A stretch of DNA of 64,000 nucleotides from the NCBI GenBank assembly GCA_963933115.1, contig CAWVSL010000012.1, positions 1 through 64,000 of the forward strand, given 5' to 3'. Made by a program: the position numbers and the translations under genes. A model generated the notes under the pieces. It searched no databases. It saw only the letters and a list, made by a program, of their open reading frames with translations, and was not told where the DNA came from. The stretch is from JALJPB01 sp963933115. Lineage in GTDB: Bacteria > Pseudomonadota > Gammaproteobacteria > Enterobacterales > Alteromonadaceae. Shown piece after piece: positions 53,058 to 61,511 of this stretch (the stretch's first letter is position 1; the number at the start of each line of letters is the position of its first letter).

Positions 53058-54662
53058 TTAAGCCTTAAGGAAGCGATTAATTAACAGTTGAGTTGACGTT
53101 GATAAGCTTTCATCACAATCGCCTTCCATAGCAGACAATATCTGATTACCCAGTTGCTTACCAAGCTCAACGCCCCACTGATCGAATGAATTAAGTTGCC
53201 ACAATACACCTTGCACAAATACCTTATGTTCATATAAAGCTAATATAGTTCCAAGAGAATGGGGATTAAGTGTCGATATGACTAGAGTATTACTTGGTGT
53301 GTTGCCTTTCATCGTTTTATGCATTGCTAACCGGCTAATTTCATCCTCACACTCTCCTGCTAATACCATTTCATTTTCAACTTGTTGCAAGGATTTCCCT
53401 CGCATTAGCGCTTCAGATTGGGCAAAGCAATTAGCGACCAAAACTTTATGATGCTCTTCATACTTACTAGAGCCCTTTAATGAAACAATAAAGTCTGTAG
53501 GAATAATATCATCACTTTGATGCATCAACTGCATAAAGGCATGCTGTCCATTAGTACCCTCTTGTCCAAATAATACCGGGGCTGTCGCCCAAGAAAGCTT
53601 CAGGCCCTCCAAAGAGACTGACTTACCATTACTTTCCATCTCTGTTTGTTGTAAGTAACCAGGCAAAGTTCTTAATGCATGCTCGTAGGGCAAAATAGCT
53701 AAATTAGGATAACTCAAACCATTACGATTCCACATGCCAATTAACGCCATAATTACTGGCATGTTGTGACTAAAGTCTGCAGTTTGAAAATGTTTATCCA
53801 TTTCAAAGGCCCCATGTTTTAGCTTAGCGAAATTCTCATTTCCTATCGCTAACGCCAAGGGTAAGCCAACCGCTGACCACAAGGAAAAACGGCCGCCAAC
53901 CCAATCCCACATCGGGAGGATATGTTCTTCAGATAAACCAAAAAGTTTAACCTGTTTGATATTAGTACTAACAGCAAACCACTGCTGAGCAATAGACTCG
54001 CGAGGAAGTGAAGCCAACATCCAGTTTTTAACCGCTGTAGCATTTAATAAGGTTTCTTGTGTTGAAAATGTTTTAGAAATCACCACCACTAATGTGGTTT
54101 GAGGGACGAGTTTTTCTAGCTTTTCTTTAACAGCAGCGCCGTCAACATTCGCTAAAAAGTGAACATCTAACGCCAGACAATGAAAAGGTCTGAGTGCCGT
54201 CAATCCTACTTTTACGCCATAGAAAGAACCGCCAATGCCAATGGCTAAAACATCAGTAAACCTTTCGCCGGTAATACTTTTAATATTCCCTGAGTAAACA
54301 TCATCAACAATTTCAGCCATCTGTTTTTCGGTATTAATGACCTCATCGGCAGAGTCAGGCAATATAGTCCTTTTAACTTTATCAGGAGCTCTTAACAAAC
54401 TATGTAATACGGCCCGCTTCTCCGTTTTATTGATTTTTTCACCACTAAACTGTGCCTTTATTTTGTCTGACAGTCCTGACTCTGCTGCCAGAGAAATAAC
54501 CGCAGAAAACTCATCATCGATAATGTTTTGTTTTGAATAATCTAGGAAGAGATCAGCTACTGACAGTGAATACTTTTGCGCTCTTTGTTTATCAGTAAAA
54601 AGAGAATATATCGAGCGAGATTTTGCTTGTTCAGCGAGAAGAGATAGTTTAGTAACATCCAT
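53058..54662 (-). CDS. pgi: Glucose-6-phosphate isomerase
   Basis: A 534-residue cytoplasmic enzyme interconverting glucose-6-phosphate and fructose-6-phosphate. Motifs: 'AIGIGGSFYGVKVGLTALRPF' (about 141-161), 'VVISKTFSTQETLLNA' (about 195-210), 'MWDWVGGRFSLWSAVGLPLA' (about 251-270), the catalytic histidine in 'GQEGTNGQHAFMQLMHQ' (about 366-382) and lysine in 'QWGVELGKQLGNQI'. Slightly shorter than E. coli Pgi (549). Monocistronic. Confidence 0.96.
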   Translation of the reverse strand: MDVTKLSLLAEQAKSRSIYSLFTDKQRAQKYSLSVADLFLDYSKQNIIDDEFSAVISLAAESGLSDKIKAQFSGEKINKTEKRAVLHSLLRAPDKVKRTILPDSADEVINTEKQMAEIVDDVYSGNIKSITGERFTDVLAIGIGGSFYGVKVGLTALRPFHCLALDVHFLANVDGAAVKEKLEKLVPQTTLVVVISKTFSTQETLLNATAVKNWMLASLPRESIAQQWFAVSTNIKQVKLFGLSEEHILPMWDWVGGRFSLWSAVGLPLALAIGNENFAKLKHGAFEMDKHFQTADFSHNMPVIMALIGMWNRNGLSYPNLAILPYEHALRTLPGYLQQTEMESNGKSVSLEGLKLSWATAPVLFGQEGTNGQHAFMQLMHQSDDIIPTDFIVSLKGSSKYEEHHKVLVANCFAQSEALMRGKSLQQVENEMVLAGECEDEISRLAMHKTMKGNTPSNTLVISTLNPHSLGTILALYEHKVFVQGVLWQLNSFDQWGVELGKQLGNQILSAMEGDCDESLSTSTQLLINRFLKA

Positions 54663-55159
54663 CTAATATTGTCCTTTTAAAATTCTACTACTTTTAATTT
54701 ACTGCAGTAGCTCAATAATATCAAACTTGAAAAATTGTGAGGATAGTAATTAATTACAAGTTCATTACTTTTTATTAGATAAATAGCAAAAAAATTACAG
54801 GTGGAAATTTCTGTTCTGTATTCACTTTATCAAGATAATTACAACAAACTAAGTAAGAATGAATGCTAACTCTGTTGACTTAGTTAGCCAAACGAGCAAA
54901 AAATAAACGGTAAAAAACTTACAGGCTTAATATGATTATGTTGGTACGTTTAACTTGCTATTCCCTATTTACTTGGTGCGGCCCTAATTTGTATTAACAA
55001 TTTCCGCTTGAAATTAATAGCTGAGCGAATTAGGGCCCAACTAACTGTTATTAATTTGTCATTGTAGGTATGAGTTATCTGGTGCAGAATACAAGAATCA
55101 CCCTTGGTATCCATTTATTATCAATATTTGATGGGGCCTGTTAACCATTAGGACTTTTT
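54663..55159. other. Divergent intergenic region with long-range inverted repeat
   Basis: No gene-like frame. GGCCCTAATT (54980-54989) and AATTAGGGCC (55028-55037) are perfect complements 38 bases apart, extendable by TTG/CAA past a 3-base bulge. The GC-rich arms stand out in AT-rich surroundings and could pair in RNA or DNA. Confidence 0.5.
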
Positions 55160-56551
55160 GTGAAAAAGATGTCTTTCAATAAAATACTACTCTGGACCTC
55201 ACTGATTTTTCCCACACTAGCAGCAGCAAGTTCGTTGTTAATCGTGCCGTCGAGTGAACAACCAATTTTAAGAAATATTCAAGCTGAAGTTAGTGCTCAG
55301 CGCTTAAAGCAAGATGTGACAACTTTAGTTAACTTTGGTACGCGCCACACTCTGTCTGAAACTAAATCAGATACTCAAGGTATAGGCGCAGCAAGACGAT
55401 GGATAAAAGCTGAATTTGATAAAATATCGCAACAATGTGGTGGCTGTTTAGAAGTGATTTATCAAAAAAAAGCGTTCTCTGGTGAGAAACGTATTCCTAA
55501 CCTAACCGATGTAGTCAACGTTATTGCTATTCAAAAGGGCCGTGTAGACCCCAATCGTTACATCATTATGTCAGGTGATATAGATTCTCGAGTAACAAAT
55601 CCACTCGATTTTACTAGCATATCTCCCGGCGCTAATGATAATGCCTCTGGAGTTGCTGGTGTCATTGAAGCCGCAAGAGTTTTATCAAAATATTCGTTTG
55701 ATGGGTCGGTTGTTTATGCAGCACTATCGGGTGAAGAGCAAGGTTTATTTGGTGGTAAAATTATGGCTAGCCTTGCCAAAAAAGACAACTGGCGCGTTGA
55801 AGCTGTTATTAATAATGACATGATAGGTAATATTTCAGGGATCAATGGTGTTATCAATAATACTACCGCAAGGGTTTTTTCTGAAGGTATTCGTTATCTA
55901 GAAACCCCAGAAGAAGCCAAGAAACGGAGGTTTACCGGTGGAGAAGTTGACTCACCTTCTCGTAATGTTGCTCGATATATTGATAAAATTGCCGACCAAT
56001 ATATTCCAAACCTTGATGTTATGATGGTATATCGTTTAGATCGTTTCGGTAGAGGTGGCCATCACCGTCCATTTAATGCTGTTGGTTATCCGGCAGTGCG
56101 TATTATGGAAACCAATGAACATTACAACCGTCAACATCAAAATATTCGTCGTGAAAATGGCATCGAATATGGTGATGTATTATCGGGTGTAGATTTTGAC
56201 TTTACTGCCAAGTTAACCTCTTTGAATGCAGTAACTATAGCATCAATGGCTTGGGCACCTGCACCACCGGCCAATACCGAGATTTCAGGCGCTGTTAAAG
56301 CGTCAACAACATTAAAATGGCAACAACTGACAGGTAAAATCGCAAAAAACCTTGCTGGTTATCGTGTTCATTGGCGCCTCACGACTGAGCCCACTTGGAC
56401 GAATAGCCAATATGTTGGCAATATTAACGAATTTGAATTAGTCAATATTGTTATTGATAATTACTTTTTTGGGGTGAGTAGCGTCTCAAAAGATGGTTTT
56501 GAAAGTCCTGTCGTATTCCCAGGGCCAGCAGGCTCTTTTGGTAGCTACTAG
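55160..56551 (+). CDS. Secreted M28-family metallopeptidase
   Basis: A 463-residue exported protein: signal peptide about 1-23 (ending LAAAS), peptidase domain to about 370, and a fibronectin-like C-terminal domain (about 380-463). Zinc-site motifs: MSGDIDSRV (138-145), PGANDNASGVAG (156-167, D160), SGEEQGLFGG (190-199, E192/E193), 'INNDMIGN' and 'MMETNEHYNRQH'. In most M28 enzymes the first motif is H-x-D; here the histidine is Asp140, which can still bind metal. Likely an aminopeptidase in the periplasm or medium. GTG start with AGGA 6 bases upstream. Monocistronic. Confidence 0.88.
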   Translation: MKKMSFNKILLWTSLIFPTLAAASSLLIVPSSEQPILRNIQAEVSAQRLKQDVTTLVNFGTRHTLSETKSDTQGIGAARRWIKAEFDKISQQCGGCLEVIYQKKAFSGEKRIPNLTDVVNVIAIQKGRVDPNRYIIMSGDIDSRVTNPLDFTSISPGANDNASGVAGVIEAARVLSKYSFDGSVVYAALSGEEQGLFGGKIMASLAKKDNWRVEAVINNDMIGNISGINGVINNTTARVFSEGIRYLETPEEAKKRRFTGGEVDSPSRNVARYIDKIADQYIPNLDVMMVYRLDRFGRGGHHRPFNAVGYPAVRIMETNEHYNRQHQNIRRENGIEYGDVLSGVDFDFTAKLTSLNAVTIASMAWAPAPPANTEISGAVKASTTLKWQQLTGKIAKNLAGYRVHWRLTTEPTWTNSQYVGNINEFELVNIVIDNYFFGVSSVSKDGFESPVVFPGPAGSFGSY

Positions 56552-56730
56552 TTAGTTTTTTGGTGGCACTGTAGCTTCTGATTTTTTAATACCACTATTT
56601 AGTCTTATTGCTGAAGACCCTGCAAGGCCTCAACAATATAATGAGTAAACAACCCGCCAATAACGGGCTTAATACTGTTGACTAAAAGGTTAATAAACGA
56701 GAACAGTCAACTGTTACTTTAATTGCCTTA

Positions 56731-57024
56731 TTATAAGGCAAACGCTACCACGAGTGCGGTTACACCCAACACAATGTAATGGGGTTTACCATTGGGAACT
56801 TTCGACAGTAACCAACAACTAACAAAAGCTAAAGCGAATAATATAGCGCTACCAATAAATACACCTATCAAAGCGTGGCCCATGAATAAGCCAACAATTG
56901 ACAAAGGAATACTAAAAAGTAATGCCGAGTAAAAAGGTTCTTTTTTTATTAAATACAACTTGTAAGATAGGGCCAGCATTAAAAATTTAAAGATAAAAAA
57001 CAACACAGAGATTTCCTTTAACAT
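56731..57024 (-). CDS. Small hypothetical membrane protein
   Basis: 97 residues with about three hydrophobic segments ('ISVLFFIFKFLMLALSYKLYLI', 'FYSALLFSIPLSIVGLFMGHALIGVFIG', 'YIVLGVTALVVAFAL'). No family recognised. Two starts are possible: ATG at 57024, or GTG at 57006, which has AAGGA 7 bases upstream. It lies between the M28 peptidase and the repeat lipoprotein in an accessory stretch, with no partner gene. Confidence 0.55.
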   Translation of the reverse strand: MLKEISVLFFIFKFLMLALSYKLYLIKKEPFYSALLFSIPLSIVGLFMGHALIGVFIGSAILFALAFVSCWLLSKVPNGKPHYIVLGVTALVVAFAL

Positions 57025-57530
57025 AAAGCCCCAATTCGGGACAGGGTGATTATTAACTAAAATATTAAAAACGAGAACAGCTCACTATTTTTGTCTTTAT
57101 ATATCCAATGGTTAGACATCAAAAATGCCAAATCCTCAGAAGAACTATACACTAACTTACAATCAACACAGCTATAATTTCAGAAGAAATTTAACTTATA
57201 AATACCTTTTGTCACTTTAGTAAATCCCTCAATATAATCGTTTAAATAACGACATACTGAAGTAAACTATTTACCCATTGATATACCAACTCCAAATTTA
57301 AATTTCATGAGGTTCTGATTTCCATTCTGTTTAGGAAAGAGAAGGTGTAAATAGCCTTAAATAAAATGTTATAAACAAACGTCGATTTACCTAACAGTCA
57401 AAATACTGTGTAATAAATGACTGGAGCTTTCTTAAACCTTATTAATAAAGACTTTCGAAAGCTCCTCTAACGGTTTTACGTCCAATACTTAACTATAATG
57501 ATGAGCAGTGGCCGTAAATAAAAGTGGCTT
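57025..57530. other. Intergenic gap
   Basis: No credible frame. GGAGCTTTC (57423-57431) and GAAAGCTCC (57457-57465) form a 9-bp stem with a 25-base loop about 66 bases beyond the lipoprotein stop; without a T run it is at best a weak terminator for that minus-strand gene. Confidence 0.4.
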
Positions 57531-59240
57531 TTAATCTAGCTGATAAACGGTTACAGAACCGCTTTGAGGATTTTCATCCGTTCCAAGAGGCTGACTAATG
57601 GCAATACTACCTCTATTACTTACTGATGTTGCATATCCAAAACTAGCGTATTCTAGCTCACCCAAGACTCTTTGCTCACGATATAAACCTGAATCAAACC
57701 ATCCTCCATATTTGGAAAAACCGATATTTTGCAGGAAAAGTACCTCGCCAACAGATTCACTTTTAGGAGCTGCCATAGCCACAAATTTACCGTTTTTACT
57801 AATACTCACTGACCAACCCAAATTATCTCCTGCTACCTCTCCAAAAGAGTCACCAGATAGAGTCCATTGATTTTCAATAAGCTCAAAGATTTTTACCGCT
57901 CCCTGAGAGCTTTTGTTTGATTTGCTGGCAAATGGAGCACCTGCGACAAGGGTAGACCCATCGCCACTAAGAGCAATAGCAGTACCCAAATTCCCGCCAC
58001 TATATTCCCCATTTATTTTACTACCAAGCAGGTCCCAACTTCCGTTGGTAAATTTAAAAACCCTTACTTGCCCAAAGCCATCACCTCTAAAACTATGGTT
58101 CGGTGAACCGATGGCAACCACGTCACCAGTATCGTTTAAGCTGATGCTAGCTCCTGAAGAGTCGCCACTAATATCGCCATTAATATCTTGTCCAAGCTGT
58201 TGCCACTCACCAGAATCAAGCTGAAAAATTCTAACACGTCCAGCAAATTCAGATTCCGTGTAATCACTGGGTTGGCCAATAGCCAACACATTACCTTGTT
58301 CATTTAAGCTAATACTTGCATTAGTTAAATCACCAATGTTGGCTCCGCTAATATCACTACCCAGTTGCAACCATTCACTACCCATAAGTTTAAAAACGTT
58401 AATAACGGCTAAATCACTTTGATTATCGATATCAAAAAAGTAACCACTAGCAATAGTATCTCCTGCATTGTTTATGGCGACTTTTTTGCCAAAGTGAGCA
58501 TTTTGCTGTTGCCCCTCTAATTTATTTCCAAGGACAGTCCAATTGTTATTCTCAAGTGACAGTACGATTACTTGACCTGCATTATCAAGAGAGTCACTAT
58601 GGCGTGGGGCTCCAACTACCATTCGTGTGCCTTCCTCATTTAAAGCAATACTATTACCATATTGATCACCTAAACCACTTCCCTGCGTTAACTCGCCCAC
58701 TTGGCTGATTGTTCTAAGTCCAAGTGCATTAGCAACACCGTCTGCCTTTAATGCCCACCAAGTACCATAAAAGGAACCATTGCCTTCAACAGTTTCTGGA
58801 GTGCTATCATTAGTATATTGATAGATAGGTTGGCCATTAATGAGGACCATGTTACTACTGTTTTTTGTTATTTCGGCTGTTATCTCTAGCGATATATCAA
58901 AGTCTTCGACATCATCCTCAACAACTATGTATGGCCAAGCCTGACCAATATAATTTGGTTCAGCGTTAATGTCAGGAGAGAAGATATAAACCGTTCTTAA
59001 CGCTGCAGTAGGATCTCCACCTTCCGTATAAGTTAACGACGCGCCCTCTGCTTGAATAAACGAAAAGCATTGCTCTTCATAACATTTACTAATCGTTGAT
59101 AATGTAAATTTATCAGGTGTTGGAGTTGGCGTTGGCGTTGGCGTTGGGGCTCCATAAACACTCTCTTGTGATTCATTACCAGAGCCACCACCGCAACCAG
59201 AAATCAAAAGAAATCCGAACATGATTAAAATGTTTTTCAT
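57531..59240 (-). CDS. Lipoprotein with secreted-repeat domain and beta-propeller-like repeats
   Basis: 569 residues from the ATG at 59240, which has AGGA upstream; the frame extends to 59303. A lipobox (LLISGC) puts the lipid on about Cys16. Then a Thr-Pro repeat linker (about 34-46), a domain like the 'secreted repeat of unknown function' family (about 50-170: 'AWPYIVVEDD', 'VLINGQPIYQYTNDSTPE', 'GSFYGTWWALKADG'), and about seven FG-GAP-like repeats with the pattern 'G-x-SIALNEEGTRMVVGAP', 'GASISLNDTGDVVAIGSPN', 'GTAIALSGDGSTLVAGAPF', 'GWSVSISKNGKFVAMAAPK'. Likely a surface propeller facing the periplasm or exterior; ligand unknown. Confidence 0.75.
   Translation of the reverse strand: MKNILIMFGFLLISGCGGGSGNESQESVYGAPTPTPTPTPTPDKFTLSTISKCYEEQCFSFIQAEGASLTYTEGGDPTAALRTVYIFSPDINAEPNYIGQAWPYIVVEDDVEDFDISLEITAEITKNSSNMVLINGQPIYQYTNDSTPETVEGNGSFYGTWWALKADGVANALGLRTISQVGELTQGSGLGDQYGNSIALNEEGTRMVVGAPRHSDSLDNAGQVIVLSLENNNWTVLGNKLEGQQQNAHFGKKVAINNAGDTIASGYFFDIDNQSDLAVINVFKLMGSEWLQLGSDISGANIGDLTNASISLNEQGNVLAIGQPSDYTESEFAGRVRIFQLDSGEWQQLGQDINGDISGDSSGASISLNDTGDVVAIGSPNHSFRGDGFGQVRVFKFTNGSWDLLGSKINGEYSGGNLGTAIALSGDGSTLVAGAPFASKSNKSSQGAVKIFELIENQWTLSGDSFGEVAGDNLGWSVSISKNGKFVAMAAPKSESVGEVLFLQNIGFSKYGGWFDSGLYREQRVLGELEYASFGYATSVSNRGSIAISQPLGTDENPQSGSVTVYQLD
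59104..59148 (-). repeat. (GGCGTT)n hexamer tract encoding Thr-Pro linker
   Basis: Short tandem hexamers, read on the plus strand as GTTGGC/GTTGGA/GTTGGG units, encode PTPTPTPTPT in the lipoprotein. In-frame length change by slippage would only alter linker length. Confidence 0.7.
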
Positions 59241-59303
59241 ATAAATCCTAATGTTGATTAAATAACAATGAAATTTAGCGGAATCATTACCATATTCCCC
59301 CAA

Positions 59304-59722
59304 GAAACTTGCCTTTTATTTATCTATTATATTTTAGCGCTTTATTATTACTACCTAGCATTAGCCTCAATGATTGCTGAAATAAAAATACCATCAAGTA
59401 ACGCTTGTTTGGCTTTTTTAAGGCCTATAAAATTTGACTAAGATATATTACGATTGAAATGAGATATTGGATCATTACCCACTGCTAATCCAGTTAACGT
59501 AGCAAGTAATAAAATAGCATTTAACATCATGACTTATATATTTATTCTTAAACTCGTAGTGAGAGCTACTAAAATAAGAGTTCTTGATATCTAGCTTGAA
59601 GCCTAGCAATTAGATTAAGTAAGGGGAAGCGAACATATATTAGAAGGTTGAACTCAGCCAAGAGGGAGAAATTCCACCTTAATGACTAGTTATATTTTAA
59701 TTAAAGTCGCCGAATGGCATAA
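59304..59722. other. Intergenic gap with one micro-ORF
   Basis: No gene of normal size. A 30-codon frame on the minus strand (59530-59438) starts MMLNAILLLATLTGLAVG, like a short signal or membrane peptide, but has no ribosome-binding site, so I do not call it a gene. Confidence 0.4.
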
Positions 59723-60206
59723 TTAATTTGACACAAAAAGACTGTCAACACGGCTAAGAGTATATGAAATGCTCAAACCTACTCCAATGTATTTACCGAC
59801 AGAAAACGTTACGCTAATAGGAATAGAGTGCTCACTTAATTTAACAGGATGACTACAACCTAAATCAATAAATTCATAATAATTTTCAGTAGCACTGCTA
59901 AATAAACACCGTAAATCAATATCAATATAGGTATTAGTGTATTCACTTTGATATTGTTTACCCACTGTAAAATTTAATTCGTTCACTCCTGATCTGCTGT
60001 AATCCATCCATCGCCATTAGTATGCGCAATATCAAAGCCGACAATAAAATCGTTATAATGAGATAATTGATATTAACCTTTCATGCTTAGGTTAGTCCTC
60101 CCCCTTCCCACAAAAACCAAGTTCACCCCATTTATTTGGTTTGTAACTCGTTCCCTTAACTTAAAGTAAGACACATCAACAAAAGCAATGCTAAAAATTT
60201 ATACAT
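59723..60206 (-). pseudogene. Decayed secreted-protein gene, several frameshifts
   Basis: Reading from 60206, GAAGGA and an ATG open a signal peptide (MYKFLALLLLMCLTLS) that stops at once. Continuing in shifted frames gives SYKPNKWGELGFCGKGED, then YQLSHYNDFIVGFDIAHTNG, then an open frame from 60007 (DYSRSGVNELNFTVGK ... GVGLSISYTLSRV) to the stop at 59723. The pieces join in order on one strand and look like a single protein of about 160 residues broken by about three frameshifts and one stop. The DIAHTNGDGW segment resembles a calcium-binding loop. Family not recognised. Confidence 0.5.
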
Positions 60207-60320
60207 GTCTTATCCTTCAAATATATCAGCCAGATAACAGATTAATCGATTGTTGGCTCAAATCGTGTAAATAAAACAAAGCCAGCGGCCATGTAACTAT
60301 TTATATTTATTAACTATAAC

Positions 60321-60626
60321 TTAGGTAAGTAACACTATATAAAATATATAGCCTGCAGGAATCAAAAGTAATACGCCAAAGGTCAAACGCTTAACTTTGG
60401 GCAGTTGGAGCTTTGGCTCAAACATAATCAAATCACTAAACAACCATAACATTGGCGCGATTGATAATATTAAGGCTTCTGAGCCTGATAAAGAAATCGA
60501 ACCAGATAGAGTAAACATCGTCATTTCACCAGCAACAACACCAAATAAACAATAAATTAGAGCAGCAGTTGGCAGTAGGTAGTGTTTAACAATTCTAGTT
60601 TTTAGATCGGTGTTTTCATATTCCAT
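60321..60626 (-). CDS. Small hypothetical membrane protein
   Basis: 101 residues with three hydrophobic segments (about 17-35 'LLPTAALIYCLFGVVAGEM', 45-65, 80-100 'LTFGVLLLIPAGYIFYIVLL') and a charged start. AAAGGAAAA lies about 10 bases before the ATG. No family recognised. It sits between the decayed secreted-protein gene and a 58-codon membrane frame on the same strand, in a region that looks like accessory DNA. Confidence 0.6.
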   Translation of the reverse strand: MEYENTDLKTRIVKHYLLPTAALIYCLFGVVAGEMTMFTLSGSISLSGSEALILSIAPMLWLFSDLIMFEPKLQLPKVKRLTFGVLLLIPAGYIFYIVLLT

Positions 60627-60928
60627 AAAAGTTTTCCTTTTAGAGCTAACGTCATACTAACGGGTTAAAAATAGTGAGCTATTGAACAGTGAGGCACAAT
60701 ATATACTCTCTTTTTTAATATCAACTATTATTAATATTCATAGCCTTCTCAATAATTACCAATATAACGTTTACTAATACAATTGATCATTCTGGTGATT
60801 CCATTTATGTCAAACACCTAATAAAGCTGATGCTAAAATAATATGCAAATAATGTTGTTTAAAATTAGCCACCTAAGCGTAAAAAGTATTACGTGTCCTT
60901 ATTTATTATATTTTACTGCCCCCGTTCA
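60627..60928. other. Intergenic gap
   Basis: No credible coding frame or strong hairpin. The promoter of the 101-residue membrane protein should lie near 60640-60700. Confidence 0.3.
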
Positions 60929-61105
60929 TTAACTAAATAAATCTGCTAGCCAATCTAGGGTTAGAACTGTAGTGAAAATTTTTAACACTAACAGCGCTGT
61001 AAAAAACAGTATTAAAGCGATTTTAACTTTTTTACTTTGAATATTATTCCAATATAGTAATTTAGCCTTAACTTCGTTTTTAATTTCATCTATAGCTTCT
61101 CTCAT
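60929..61105 (-). CDS. Small single-pass membrane protein (58 residues)
   Basis: A 58-codon frame starting at the ATG at 61105 with AAGGA 5 bases upstream. The N-terminus is a charged helix (MREAIDEIKNEVKAKLLYW), followed by one membrane segment (about 31-50, 'IALILFFTALLVLKIFTTVL') and a short end. The pattern resembles small bitopic regulators or toxin-like proteins, but I recognise no family. Good ribosome-binding site plus amphipathic-then-hydrophobic design make it likely real. Confidence 0.55.
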   Translation of the reverse strand: MREAIDEIKNEVKAKLLYWNNIQSKKVKIALILFFTALLVLKIFTTVLTLDWLADLFS

Positions 61106-61151
61106 AAAAATCCTTATTATTCATCGACAATTTAATAATAAAACCATAGTA

Positions 61152-61358
61152 CTATTTGGTATTGATGACTTTAACAGAATTTATAGCCAGTAGACCAATA
61201 GACCTATTCAAAACTTGGGCCAAATGACCATTTAATGCAGCAAAGAGAAACACAAGTACACCTAAAAACACAAAAGCAGGCCAAACAATTTTATTGGGCT
61301 GATGAAATGCAGTAAACGCTAAAACAATTAACAGATCTGTAATTTCATCATTTAAAGC
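61152..61358 (-). pseudogene. Membrane-protein gene remnant without start codon
   Basis: A 68-codon open frame ending at a TAG at 61152 reads DEITDLLIVLAFTAF, then VWPAFVFLGVLVFLFAALNG and SIGLLAINSVKVINTK. It has the hydrophobic pattern of a transporter fragment (distantly like LysE/CadD/TMEM165-type repeats, low certainty), but an in-frame stop lies just upstream and no ATG, GTG or TTG starts it near its beginning. Best read as a decayed fragment. Confidence 0.4.
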
Positions 61359-61511
61359 TTATCTACAAAAAAATAGCTTGGCTAGTCGTTACTTTTGCTT
61401 GAAGACATTCTTCAGCTCATTATTTTAGATTTTTGCGGCCATCCTTATATTTTTTCTGATATTATTCTGATACAAATAAGTCCCTAAGATTTAAACAATG
61501 AGTTAATTATT

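Noticed and set aside
57079..60680. 14-bp sequence AGCTCACTATTTTT at 57079 found inverted at 60667
   Set aside because: In 64 kb of AT-rich DNA several 14-bp matches are expected by chance, and the two copies have opposite orientation relative to their nearby genes.
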